Numbered from the stretch's first letter, positions 1 to 5,494 are shown. The stretch is 7,498 nucleotides of DNA from Acetobacteraceae bacterium (GCA_947446625.1 CANFIE010000189.1:1-7498), one strand, 5' to 3'. Program-made: numbers and translations. The notes: generated by a model not told the origin, from the sequence alone.

Positions 1-13
1 CGCATGCTTGCCT

Positions 14-350
14 TCAACGCCCGCCCAACTCCCAGCCCAACGGATCCACCGGGTAGACGCCCTGCCAGTAGCCGCAGAACTTCCGGCTGACGCCGTGGCG
101 CATGCTGGCGCCCAGCACGTCCTTCACCTTCTCGGAGAAGGGCTGGCGTCGGCTGTTCTCATGCCAAGCCAGGCTGGACGCGTAGAGGTCCAGGTAGGTG
201 CCACCGATGCGGTGGTGGATGCCCGCCGCTGACCGGCGCACCCGGCTGAAGAAGGACTCGGCCCGGTTAGTGTTGCGGCCCGGCCCGAAGGCATAGGCAT
301 CGGCGTGCGGGGTGTGGAAGGCGATGTTGAGGTCGCGCAGAGCCCGATAG
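14..350 (-). pseudogene. IS1595-family (ISXO2-like) transposase, C-terminal remnant
   Basis: On the minus strand the frame reads about 112 residues to a stop at 14-16. It contains the block NTNRAESFFSRVRRS, then IHHRIGGTYLDLYAS, LAWHENSRR and a final FCGYWQG. This is the hallmark end of the ISXO2-like DDE transposase domain of the IS1595 family, where the glutamate of the TNRAE block is the likely last catalytic acid. The frame upstream (HAVYRALRDLNIAFHTPH) loses recognisable similarity near 345-357, where plus-strand hsdM sequence begins, so roughly the first two thirds of the transposase is gone. The IS end beyond the stop would lie left of base 1. There is no start codon in the right place. 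The fragment cannot transpose; it marks past IS activity within the element. Confidence 0.85.
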
Positions 351-598
351 ACTGCATGGTCGCGCTGCCCGGCCAGCTATTTTACTCCACACAGATACCG
401 GCCTGCCTGTGGTTCCTCGCCCGCAGCAAGAAGCCCGGTGCGGGCATGCGCGACCGGCGCGGCGAGGTGCTATTCATCGACGCCCGGAAACTCGGCACGC
501 TGGTGGACCGCACGAGGCGGGAGTTCGGTGACGACGACATCGCCAAGATCACCGGCGCCTACCATGCGTGGCGCGGCGAGAAGGACGCGGGCACCTAG
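347..598 (+). pseudogene. hsdM: type I restriction-modification DNA methylase (HsdM), internal/C-terminal remnant
   Basis: The plus-strand frame encodes IDCMVALPGQLFYSTQIP, then CLWFLAR, a GEVLFIDARKLG block, VDRTRREF and YHAWRGEKDAG before a TAG stop at 596-598. These are the consecutive C-terminal blocks of the N6-adenine methylase subunit HsdM, which with HsdS methylates the target site and with HsdR restricts unmodified DNA. The N-terminal SAM-binding and NPPF catalytic regions are missing because the piece starts at the junction with the IS1595 transposase. It also stops about 40-60 residues short of the usual HsdM end, just after the RGEKDAG block. No hsdS or hsdR follows. It is therefore a double-truncated, non-functional relic. 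Any longer frame starting further left at 305 would read through IS sequence and is not a real N-terminus. Confidence 0.85.
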
Positions 599-836
599 AA
601 GCCTTGGCCGCCGACCTACGTCCTAAGCCGACCCCGGGACTGGCTCGGGAGCGCGAACGAGTTGAAATCCTAGGATGGTTTGCCCATAGCGCTTCTGATG
701 GGTGTGCAAATCTGTGTGCAATCTGTGTGCAGCGCCCCCGATTTTATGGGTGTATGATACGGGAAAGTTACCAATTTTGGTGAAAAAACTTTAGTGAAAT
801 CAGATAGATATAAACATAGAGTCTTTTATTCCTAAA
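599..836. other. gene-free end of the element; AT-rich from about 735
   Basis: No convincing gene is present. The first half is GC-rich and unrecognised. The second half (about 735-840) is strikingly AT-rich compared with the rest of the window and includes an inverted repeat ACCAA-TT-TTGGT at 770-781. Short terminal stretches of this kind, next to a tRNA piece, typically carry recombinase arm sites rather than genes. That role is inferred. Confidence 0.5.
702..731 (+). repeat. three short direct repeats of GTGTGCA
   Basis: The heptamer GTGTGCA occurs at 702-708, 714-720 and 725-731, spaced 12 and 11 bases apart. The last two sit in the longer shared string TCTGTGTGCA (711-720 and 722-731). 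A further copy, GCTGTGTGCA, lies at 926-935 beyond the tRNA fragment. Near-helical spacing next to a tRNA attachment core resembles arm-type binding sites of a tyrosine recombinase or its excisionase. No integrase gene is present to pair with them, so the function is a guess; the repeats themselves are plain in the sequence. Confidence 0.6.
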
Positions 837-837
837 A

Positions 838-882
838 TTCCTAATCTGGGGGCCGTGGGTTCGAATCCCGCCGGGGTCACCA
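838..882 (+). other. 3' fragment of a tRNA, probably tRNA-Arg(CCU): attachment-site scar
   Basis: Reading back from CCA at 880-882: discriminator A879, acceptor 3' strand CGGGGTC (872-878), T stem GTGGG (855-859) paired with CCCGC (867-871) around the loop TTCGAAT, variable loop GGGCC (850-854), anticodon-stem 3' strand TCTGG (845-849) and anticodon loop TTCCTAA (838-844). The loop places CCT at positions 34-36, hence arginine. The 5' half is missing: upstream bases cannot form the D arm, the anticodon-stem partner CCAGA, or the acceptor partner GACCCCG. This is the footprint left when an integrative element recombines in the anticodon loop of a tRNA gene. An intact copy elsewhere in the genome is predicted. 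Confidence 0.8.
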
Positions 883-904
883 GTGAATTCAATGGGTTAG
901 AGAT

Positions 905-918
905 TTTAGATTTCTAAA
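905..918. repeat. palindrome TTTAGA-TT-TCTAAA
   Basis: A perfect 6-base inverted repeat with a 2-base centre begins 22 bases after the tRNA CCA end. It could be a protein-binding dyad or, less likely with so short a loop, part of the original tRNA terminator. No T tract follows. The sequence symmetry is certain and the function is not. Confidence 0.35.
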
Positions 919-1071
919 CGGGATTGCTGTGTGCATGACGACCAAGGGTTTCGTCGCCGCACAGCTTCTGCGGTGCCCCTTCGCATCCCGCGTGTTGGAT
1001 GCCGGCGCAAAACCTATCTCCTCTGCAGCGAATGCCTTACCCTTTGGCCGAAGCCAGGCGGGGAAGCGGTG

Positions 1072-2046
1072 ATGCCGATTGCCATCATGCTGCGAGAATA
1101 CGGCGGACCCAACGTGCTGCGCGCCGAGGAAGTAACCCTAGGCACCCCGGGCCCGGGCGAGTTGCGCCTGCGGCAGACCGCCATCGGCGTGAACTTCCAC
1201 GATTGCTACGTTCGCTCCGGGCTGTACCGCACCCTCGCCCTGCCGGGTGTGCCGGGCATCGAGGCAGCCGGCGTGGTGGAGGAACTCGGGCCAGGCGTCG
1301 CCGGTTTCGCGCCTGGGGATCGGGTAGCCTATGTGGATCCCGGCTACGGCGCCTACACCTCAGCCCGGTTGCTGCCGGCGCGGCTGGCGGTGAAGCTGCC
1401 CGGCGCGGTCTCCGACCGGGATGCCGCCGCGGTGTTGGTGAAGGGCCTGACCGCCGAACTGCTGCTGCACGAGGTGCATCCCGTCCGTGCCGGCGACACC
1501 ATCCTGGTGCAGGCCGCTGCGGGCGGGGTGGGTCGGCTGCTGTGCCAGTTGGCGTCGTCGCTCGGCGTTACCGTCATCGGCACTGTGGGCAGCGAGGCCA
1601 AAGCGATGGTGGCGCGGCAGGCGGGCTGCGCCCACACCATCCTGTACCGGCAGGAGGATTTCGTCGCCCGCGTGCGCGAGTTGACCAGCGGGCGGGGCGT
1701 GCAGGTGGCCTATGATTCCGTTGGCAAGGACACCTTCGCCGGCTCGCTCGGCTGCTTGGCCGTGCGCGGGCATCTGGTGAACTTCGGCCAAGCCTCGGGC
1801 GCTGTGCCGCCGTTTGAGGTTTCGCGCCTGGCCGTCGGCTCGTTCAGCCTGACGCGGCCGATCATGTTCCACTACCTCTCCCGTCGCCAGGAACTGGAGC
1901 GCGTGGCGGCGCGGCTGTTCGCGCGGCTGGAAGCGGGCTTGCTGACCGCCGAGCACGGTCAGGCCTTTCCGCTGGCCGAGGCCGGCGTGGCCCATGCGGC
2001 GCTGGAAGGCCGCAATGCGGGCGGGCCGTTGCAGCTGCTGCCCTGA
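1072..2046 (+). CDS. zinc-independent quinone oxidoreductase (MDR superfamily, QOR type)
   Basis: The predicted cytoplasmic enzyme (324 aa, the usual QOR length) uses NADPH to reduce quinones or other electrophilic carbonyl/enone compounds. The N-terminal GroES-like domain shows GVNFHDCYVRSGLY (39-52) and the GIEAAGVVEELGPGV block (62-76). The Rossmann domain carries AAAGGVG (148-154), the QOR form of the nucleotide-binding loop. Further on are YDSVGKDTF (214-222) and NFGQASG (237-243). No catalytic or structural zinc cysteine cluster is seen, which fits QOR rather than alcohol dehydrogenases. I chose ATG 1072 because similarity begins with MPIAIMLREYGG; an in-frame ATG at 931 would add 47 unrelated residues overlapping the GTGTGCA repeat. 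The ribosome binding site is weak (GGGGAAG about 7 bases upstream). It stands alone, converging with the SOUL gene. The exact substrate cannot be told from sequence. Confidence 0.93.
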   Translation: MPIAIMLREYGGPNVLRAEEVTLGTPGPGELRLRQTAIGVNFHDCYVRSGLYRTLALPGVPGIEAAGVVEELGPGVAGFAPGDRVAYVDPGYGAYTSARLLPARLAVKLPGAVSDRDAAAVLVKGLTAELLLHEVHPVRAGDTILVQAAAGGVGRLLCQLASSLGVTVIGTVGSEAKAMVARQAGCAHTILYRQEDFVARVRELTSGRGVQVAYDSVGKDTFAGSLGCLAVRGHLVNFGQASGAVPPFEVSRLAVGSFSLTRPIMFHYLSRRQELERVAARLFARLEAGLLTAEHGQAFPLAEAGVAHAALEGRNAGGPLQLLP

Positions 2047-2053
2047 CAGCCCG

Positions 2054-2067
2054 ACCGCGGGAGCGGT
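2054..2067 (+). terminator. small hairpin after the quinone oxidoreductase stop
   Basis: ACCGC and GCGGT form a perfect 5-base stem around GGGA, starting 8 bases after the stop codon. There is no T run behind it, so as an intrinsic terminator it is weak. It is the only hairpin I see in the 90-base gap between the two convergent genes. Confidence 0.25.
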
Positions 2068-2136
2068 GGTGCGTCAGGCAAGGCCTTGCTGGTCGACGTG
2101 GCCAACGCCCAAGTCAAAAATCACGTCGGTGTGGCG

Positions 2137-2760
2137 TCAGCGCCGAACCACTGCCACCACCGCTTCGTTGCGTCGCAACGGCGGCAGAGTCCACGGCGGA
2201 TCGTAGAACCAGTCACCTGCATCACCGGCGCTTTGCCAAGGCCCGTTTGCGAGTGCGACCAACAGCGCCGCGCGCTGTTCGGCGGCTGCAGCGGCGCTGG
2301 GCACGCCGCTGTAGCGCAATACCGCCATGGTCTCGGCCGGGACATCGACAAGGCGGATTTGCGGATCATTCGGTATGGGCAATGTCGCACGGCTATAGGT
2401 TGCTGGCATGAAGAAGCGGATGGCCCATCGGCCGTCACCGGCTTGCGTGGCGCCCACCGGGGCAGTCATGGCGATGCGTTCCGATGTCTGCGTCACCGGC
2501 GCGGTCATGGCGATTGTTGCGGCGGATTGGTTGCCACCAAAGATATAGCCGGCCAGCCGGCGGAAGCCATCGCTCCGTGCCGCGGTTTCCGTTGCGGAGG
2601 CGACCACGGTTTCGGCAGCCAGGCGCGGGCCGTACCGACGAATTTCCACATCGCCGCGCTGGTCGATGACCTCGAAGCGTGGTTCCTCGGTGCCACTGCG
2701 TACGCCGATCACGGTGCAGGCACTGAGCAGCAGGCTTGATAGGACGGCGAACAGGCGCAT
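2137..2760 (-). CDS. SOUL-family haem-binding lipoprotein
   Basis: This 207-residue protein starts MRLFAVLSSLLLSAC: a lipoprotein signal peptide with lipobox LSAC, so Cys15 should be lipidated and the protein anchored in the envelope on the periplasmic side. The mature part is a SOUL/HBP domain: FEVIDQRGDVEIRRYGP (29-45), GFRRLAGYIFGGNQ (65-78), the doubled IAMTAPV motifs (83-89 and 96-102), a middle FFMPATYS (117-123), an LRYSGVP block (148-154) and C-terminal WFYDPPWTLPPLRRNEAVV (184-202). Family members bind haem or other tetrapyrroles; bacterial roles are poorly defined. I chose ATG 2758-2760 because the signal peptide begins there; upstream in-frame ATGs would add a non-signal extension. 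A GGAG lies 11 bases upstream of the start. It is a single gene, convergent with the oxidoreductase. Confidence 0.92.
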   Translation of the reverse strand: MRLFAVLSSLLLSACTVIGVRSGTEEPRFEVIDQRGDVEIRRYGPRLAAETVVASATETAARSDGFRRLAGYIFGGNQSAATIAMTAPVTQTSERIAMTAPVGATQAGDGRWAIRFFMPATYSRATLPIPNDPQIRLVDVPAETMAVLRYSGVPSAAAAAEQRAALLVALANGPWQSAGDAGDWFYDPPWTLPPLRRNEAVVAVVRR

Positions 2761-2828
2761 GGGGTCACAATCTCCATATGGTTTGAAATGGGGATCCCAG
2801 GCCGCCGCGAAAACCCCAGCCGACTCGC

Positions 2829-2969
2829 TCATGTGCCGGCGTTGAACCTGGCACCGGCCCAATCGATGGCGCCGACGCTGAGGTCAAAGATCACGCTGGC
2901 CTCGACGTTGTCGAAGCTGGAGACCGGCTCGGTGATGGCCTGCGGGCCCTCGGCCCCTGTCAGGTCATC
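2829..2969 (-). pseudogene. unidentified 46-residue open frame, probable gene remnant
   Basis: Between stop codons the minus strand reads a compositionally protein-like stretch: EGPQAITEPVSSFDNVEASV followed by IFDLSVGAIDWAGARFNAGT and a stop at 2829-2831. It has no in-frame ATG at its head and the codon preceding the first residue is TAG, so if it was a gene its 5' part has been lost or shifted. I do not recognise the family. It lies 68 bases upstream of, and on the same strand as, the SOUL gene. The coding look rests only on amino-acid composition and GC-rich third positions. Confidence 0.3.
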
Positions 2970-3061
2970 CTAGACATGCGCAGGCGTTGCCAGGGTAAGG
3001 CGATGAATCAGGCCGCCAATCTGTCGCAGCAAGGGAAGCCAGGTCAGGTGGGATTGGCCCG

Positions 3062-3190
3062 GACGGCCTGCGCGTCTTCTCCGCCTTGCAGACCGGCCTT
3101 GCCGCGGCACAGAGTCATGTTGTGGTAATCCAGGATGCCGACCTGGAATACGACCCCACCAATTGGGCCGTGATGCTTGCGCTGATCACC
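3062..3190 (+). pseudogene. glycosyltransferase family 2 fragment
   Basis: The plus strand encodes DGLRVFSALQTGLAAAQ, then HVVVIQDADLEYDPTNW and AVMLALIT. The core VVVIQDADLEYDP is the characteristic GT-A block of family 2 glycosyltransferases of the dolichyl-phosphate-mannose synthase type, where the DAD aspartates bind the metal and the nucleotide-sugar. A complete enzyme has over 230 residues; only about 43 are recognisable here. There is no start, no upstream VDDGSTDGT block and no downstream acceptor region; the frame runs on to an unrelated stop at 3245-3247. The fragment is therefore a relic. It abuts the methyltransferase relic, which runs on the other strand. The overlapping minus-strand reading frame is its antisense shadow. 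Confidence 0.6.
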
Positions 3191-3596
3191 GGGCCACAGC
3201 AGGCGGGTAGCCGTGGTTGGTCTTGCCGCGGTAGTCGATTGCGGTGACTGCGGCGCCGCGCTGCCACAACTCGCGGGCGAAGAAGCCGTCGGAAGTGCCG
3301 ACATCGAGCGCGCGCTTGCCTTCAAGCCGTGCGGGCAGGCGAAGTTTGTCGAGCATGAAGGTAGGATCGTAAGAGCCGGGCGTAGCCAGCCCGGGCAAGT
3401 GCCGGGGCGGTGTGATCCACACTGGGTGCAACCGGGCGTTGGCCGCCAGCAGGACCGCGCCAATGAGGCGGATGATGGATGTCTCGGATGCAATTATGCC
3501 GACGCTGGCGGGAATGAATGTCGTTCGCGCTACCTGATAGCAAGGAGCCCGCCCAGCCTTGTGCCGGACGGGTGTCTCAGCCAACTCAGGCCGCAA
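3186..3596 (-). pseudogene. class I SAM-dependent methyltransferase fragment (DUF1698/CmoB-like)
   Basis: The minus-strand frame contains LATPGSYDPTFMLDKLRLP (70-88 of the frame), then motif I as RALDVGTSDGFFARELWQRG (95-114) and AVTAIDYR, whose Asp would contact the SAM ribose. This order, a TPG-YD block ahead of DVGT-DGF, is typical of DUF1698/CmoB-like methyltransferases. It stops after KTNHGY at about 3200, giving only the N-terminal half of the Rossmann fold; motifs after beta-2 are gone. The first 50 residues look degenerate, there is no ATG (only TTG at 3594-3596) and the head overlaps the end of the VOC gene. I read it as a truncated relic lying downstream of the monooxygenase/VOC operon, not an active enzyme. 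The substrate is unknown. Confidence 0.65.
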
Positions 3597-4002
3597 TTGC
3601 CGAAGCTGGGGTTTCGTGAGCGGGGAAGTTCAGTTCCACGCCAACGCCGTCGGGGTCGTCAAAAAAGAGCTGCGTGTTGTGGATGTGCGGCAGCACATTC
3701 TCGCGGAAGGTCACCTTGGCCGCCTGCAGCCGCGCCTTTACCTCGCCGAGTTCCGAGGCGGTGAAGGCCACATGGTCAAACAGCCCGGTGGGGCCAACCA
3801 CCCTCTCCGGCTTGTCGGCATCTGAGGCGCGGGGACCTATGAGGTGCACCGTGGGCGTGGCCGCCGAGTAGAGCCAGTAGCCGGGGAAGTCCAATGGCGG
3901 CCGGAAGCCGACCGAGAGGCCCAGCACACCCACATAGAAGTCCTTGGTCTTTTCCAGGTCCTGGGGACGAAGGGTGTAGTGGTTCAGCCCGTGAAGCGGC
4001 AT
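3586..4002 (-). CDS. VOC-superfamily protein (glyoxalase/extradiol-dioxygenase fold), single domain
   Basis: This 138-residue protein has the paired beta-alpha-beta-beta-beta modules of the vicinal oxygen chelate fold: LNHYTLRPQDLEKTKDFYVG (6-25), LDFPGYWLYSA with VHLIG (52-56), then LFDHVAFTASELGEVKARL (74-92) and QLFFDDPDGVGVELNF (111-126). The expected metal ligands are visible as H8, H77 and E123, so it should be an active metalloenzyme. At 138 residues it is a one-domain member, not a two-domain catechol cleavage dioxygenase of about 290 residues; isomerase, lyase or dioxygenase chemistry are all possible. The start at 4000-4002 has a clear GGGAG (4011-4015) 8 bases ahead. It follows the monooxygenase gene by 22 bases on the same strand, so the two are surely co-transcribed and probably act on the same compound or its product. 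Confidence 0.92.
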   Translation of the reverse strand: MPLHGLNHYTLRPQDLEKTKDFYVGVLGLSVGFRPPLDFPGYWLYSAATPTVHLIGPRASDADKPERVVGPTGLFDHVAFTASELGEVKARLQAAKVTFRENVLPHIHNTQLFFDDPDGVGVELNFPAHETPASAIAA

Positions 4003-4024
4003 CGCAATATCTCCCTGTCTTGGC

Positions 4025-5230
4025 TCAGATGAAGCGTGGGTTGGCGTTGAGGCCCAACAGATGGGCGCCCACCGCCTCCAGATGCGCCATGCGGGCCTGC
4101 ACCTGCTGGCCGGCGGCGTGCATGTCGCGGCATGGCCGCTCAAAGGGGTTGGACTCAAAAATCGCGGTGGTGCCGGCTTCAAGATAGGCGGCCTCGGCCA
4201 CTTCCCGTGCGCGGTGGATGGCGCTGGTGGCTGCCAGACGGATTGTCACCTTGTGGTCGAAGCTAAGCTGCCCGGTCGCCTCAACCGAGGCCCAGGCATC
4301 GCGCAGCACTTCCAGCAGCCAGGACCGGGCCTGCTGCAGCTTGGCCTCGTTCTGCGCCACGAAAAGCTGGGTCACCGGGCTGTCGCGCAGCAGGGCGGTG
4401 GTGGCGGAAGGTACCTTGGTGCTGGCCAACGTCTTGAAGTCGTTCAGCATGCGCCGGGCAATGCCCATCATCACCCCGGCGAAGCAGGAAGCGTAGAGAT
4501 TGGTGGTGGTGAACTGGTACAGCAGCCCGGGGTGGACCCGCTCCTCGTCCACGTCGCGGCGCACGCTGTAGTCGGCCGGCACGAACAGGTCCTTCACCCG
4601 GTAGGTGTCGCTGCCGGTGCCGCGCAGGCCGATGACATCCCAATTCGTCTCCCAGGCAATCTGGTCCTGGCGGAACAGCATGGTGCGCTCGATCGGATTG
4701 CCCTCCGCATCGCGGCGCAGCGAGCCGTCGGGTTCCTCGATCTGGCAATGCCCGCCAACCCAGCTGGCATGGTGGCCGCCACTGCCGAAGCCCCATTGGC
4801 CGGTAACGAGATAGCCGCCATCCACCACCTTGGCCTTGGCACCCTGGGCATAGCCCCAGGCCAGTGCGCCACGCGGATCCTTGCCCCAAATTTCCTGGGC
4901 GATGGCCGGCTTCACATAGGCGGCGGACATGCCGCAGATGCTGGCCTGGCCGACGCACCAGGTGGTGGAGGCATCGGCCTGGGCCATGGCTTCAAACACC
5001 TGTACCGCGTCGGCCGGGCGGGCTTCGTCGCCGCCATACTCACGCGGAATCAGGCAGCGGTAGAGGCCTTGGGCATGGACCGCATCCAGCACCGCGGGGG
5101 TCAGCCGGCGCCGCCGCTCAATCTCGTCGCTGTTGGCGCGCAACACCGGGGCAATGGCGCGAACGCGCTCGACTGGGTGCACCGCCAGCCAAGCCGGCGT
5201 CGTCAGGTTCATGTCCAGGGCCGCACTCAT
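4025..5230 (-). CDS. flavin-dependent monooxygenase, acyl-CoA dehydrogenase fold (HsaA/DszC-like oxygenase component)
   Basis: This 401-residue protein belongs to the acyl-CoA-dehydrogenase-like group D monooxygenases, which take reduced flavin from a separate reductase and hydroxylate aromatic or related substrates. Visible are an N-terminal helical domain with LYRCLIPREYGG (56-67), WCVGQASICG (91-100), the central beta-domain block GGYLVTGQWGFGSGGHHASW (138-157), WDVIGLRGTGSDTYRVKDLFVP (split at 197-218) and a C-terminal helical domain ending SNPFERPCRDMHAAGQ (360-375), the position of the conserved RD-H motif. The catalytic Glu of true acyl-CoA dehydrogenases is not evident, and the WGFGSG block is typical of HsaA/DszC-type oxygenases. 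The start at 5228-5230 has AGGAGA (5239-5244) 8 bases ahead. It heads an operon with the VOC gene. No flavin reductase is nearby, so a partner must be encoded elsewhere. The substrate cannot be named. Confidence 0.93.
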   Translation of the reverse strand: MSAALDMNLTTPAWLAVHPVERVRAIAPVLRANSDEIERRRRLTPAVLDAVHAQGLYRCLIPREYGGDEARPADAVQVFEAMAQADASTTWCVGQASICGMSAAYVKPAIAQEIWGKDPRGALAWGYAQGAKAKVVDGGYLVTGQWGFGSGGHHASWVGGHCQIEEPDGSLRRDAEGNPIERTMLFRQDQIAWETNWDVIGLRGTGSDTYRVKDLFVPADYSVRRDVDEERVHPGLLYQFTTTNLYASCFAGVMMGIARRMLNDFKTLASTKVPSATTALLRDSPVTQLFVAQNEAKLQQARSWLLEVLRDAWASVEATGQLSFDHKVTIRLAATSAIHRAREVAEAAYLEAGTTAIFESNPFERPCRDMHAAGQQVQARMAHLEAVGAHLLGLNANPRFI

Positions 5231-5256
5231 GCGTTTCTTCTCCTGATTTTTTATTG

Positions 5257-5270
5257 GTCAGTCGACCGAC
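5257..5270. promoter_or_regulatory. candidate TetR-type operator of the monooxygenase/VOC operon
   Basis: GTCAGTCGACCGAC is a dyad of the form GTC-N-GTCGAC-N-GAC: 12 of 14 positions are symmetric, and the two exceptions are the facing A and C. It lies 26 bases upstream of the monooxygenase start codon, between a possible -10 and the ribosome binding site, where a bound repressor would block transcription. Dyads of this size and GC-rich half-site style are common for TetR-family regulators of catabolic genes. No regulator gene lies within the window. Confidence 0.55.
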
Positions 5271-5271
5271 T

Positions 5272-5304
5272 ATTAGACTGAGCCGCAACGGTCTGGGCTG
5301 TCAA
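5272..5304 (-). promoter_or_regulatory. possible promoter for the monooxygenase/VOC operon
   Basis: On the minus strand a perfect TTGACA (5299-5304) is followed by TCTAAT (5272-5277). The 21-base spacing is longer than the usual 16-18, so either the -10 is another hexamer or the match is partly accidental. The adjacent dyad at 5257-5270 supports a promoter in this place. Confidence 0.35.
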
Positions 5305-5465
5305 TCGGTAAACGCCAGTGGCAAAGGGGGCCGGGAAGCCGAGCTTGACCGACAAGCGGATGAGCTGCGGCTGAAGGACCCAGGCAGAGGCGCCGTACGC
5401 CGCGACTCTGTCGGCCAGGCGAACAGGCCAGAGCGCGAGCACTCCGAGCCGCGGGCTGGCCCCCA
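5281..5465. other. intergenic region between the divergent monooxygenase operon and htpG
   Basis: No recognisable gene is present. The minus strand stays open from an ATG at 5509-5511 to 5251 (86 residues, MTKWGRYAGQRPGF at its head), but there is no ribosome binding site, no known domain, and the frame would run across the htpG promoter and the operator of the operon. I treat the region as regulatory or unassigned DNA. Confidence 0.45.
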
Positions 5466-5494
5466 GTTGAAATCCCGGCCGCTGGCCCGCATAT
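5466..5494 (+). promoter_or_regulatory. sigma-32 (RpoH) type heat-shock promoter for htpG
   Basis: GTTGAA (5466-5471) matches the RpoH -35 consensus CTTGAA at 5 of 6 bases. CCGCATAT (5487-5494) matches the -10 consensus CCCCATNT at all but one defined base, with a 15-base spacer inside the known range. Transcription would start near 5501, leaving a leader of about 30 bases with the ribosome binding site. htpG is a classical RpoH-dependent heat-shock gene, so position and function agree. The match is by eye; no score was computed. Confidence 0.55.

Larger units (their letters stand above)
1..882. mobile_element. right end of a decayed integrated element (genomic island remnant)
   Basis: This stretch holds only debris of mobile or defence genes: an IS1595-type transposase C-terminus, an internal hsdM piece, short GTGTGCA repeats and an AT-rich tail. 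It ends exactly at the CCA of a tRNA 3' half. Tyrosine-recombinase elements commonly insert in tRNA genes and recreate the 3' half at their far end; the fragment here reads on the plus strand, so the element would lie to its left and the intact tRNA further left, outside the window. To the right the sequence becomes ordinary GC-rich chromosomal genes. No integrase gene is visible, so the element type and left boundary are unknown. The boundary at 882 is inferred from the tRNA piece, not from a matched second att site. Confidence 0.55.

Noticed and set aside
568..783. 71-residue plus-strand frame after hsdM
   Set aside because: It overlaps the hsdM tail out of frame, then runs through the GTGTGCA repeats into AT-rich DNA; no protein character.
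931..1071. N-terminal extension of the quinone oxidoreductase from ATG 931
   Set aside because: The 47 extra residues show no family similarity and overlap the GTGTGCA repeat; the family N-terminus begins at ATG 1072.
1360..1995. 211-residue minus-strand open frame inside the quinone oxidoreductase
   Set aside because: It is a shadow of the plus-strand enzyme and has no domain or ribosome binding site.
2086..2739. 217-residue plus-strand open frame across the SOUL gene
   Set aside because: The minus strand carries a full SOUL domain with lipoprotein signal; this frame is its antisense.
3044..3493. 149-residue minus-strand frame ending in DYHNMTLCRGKAGLQGG
   Set aside because: Its first part is an out-of-frame reading of the methyltransferase and its end is the antisense of the glycosyltransferase block.
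4061..5281. 406-residue plus-strand open frame antisense to the monooxygenase
   Set aside because: It is longer than the real gene but rich in Gly, Ala and His with no recognisable domain; the minus strand carries a clear flavin monooxygenase with a good ribosome binding site. GC-rich codon bias keeps the antisense frame open.
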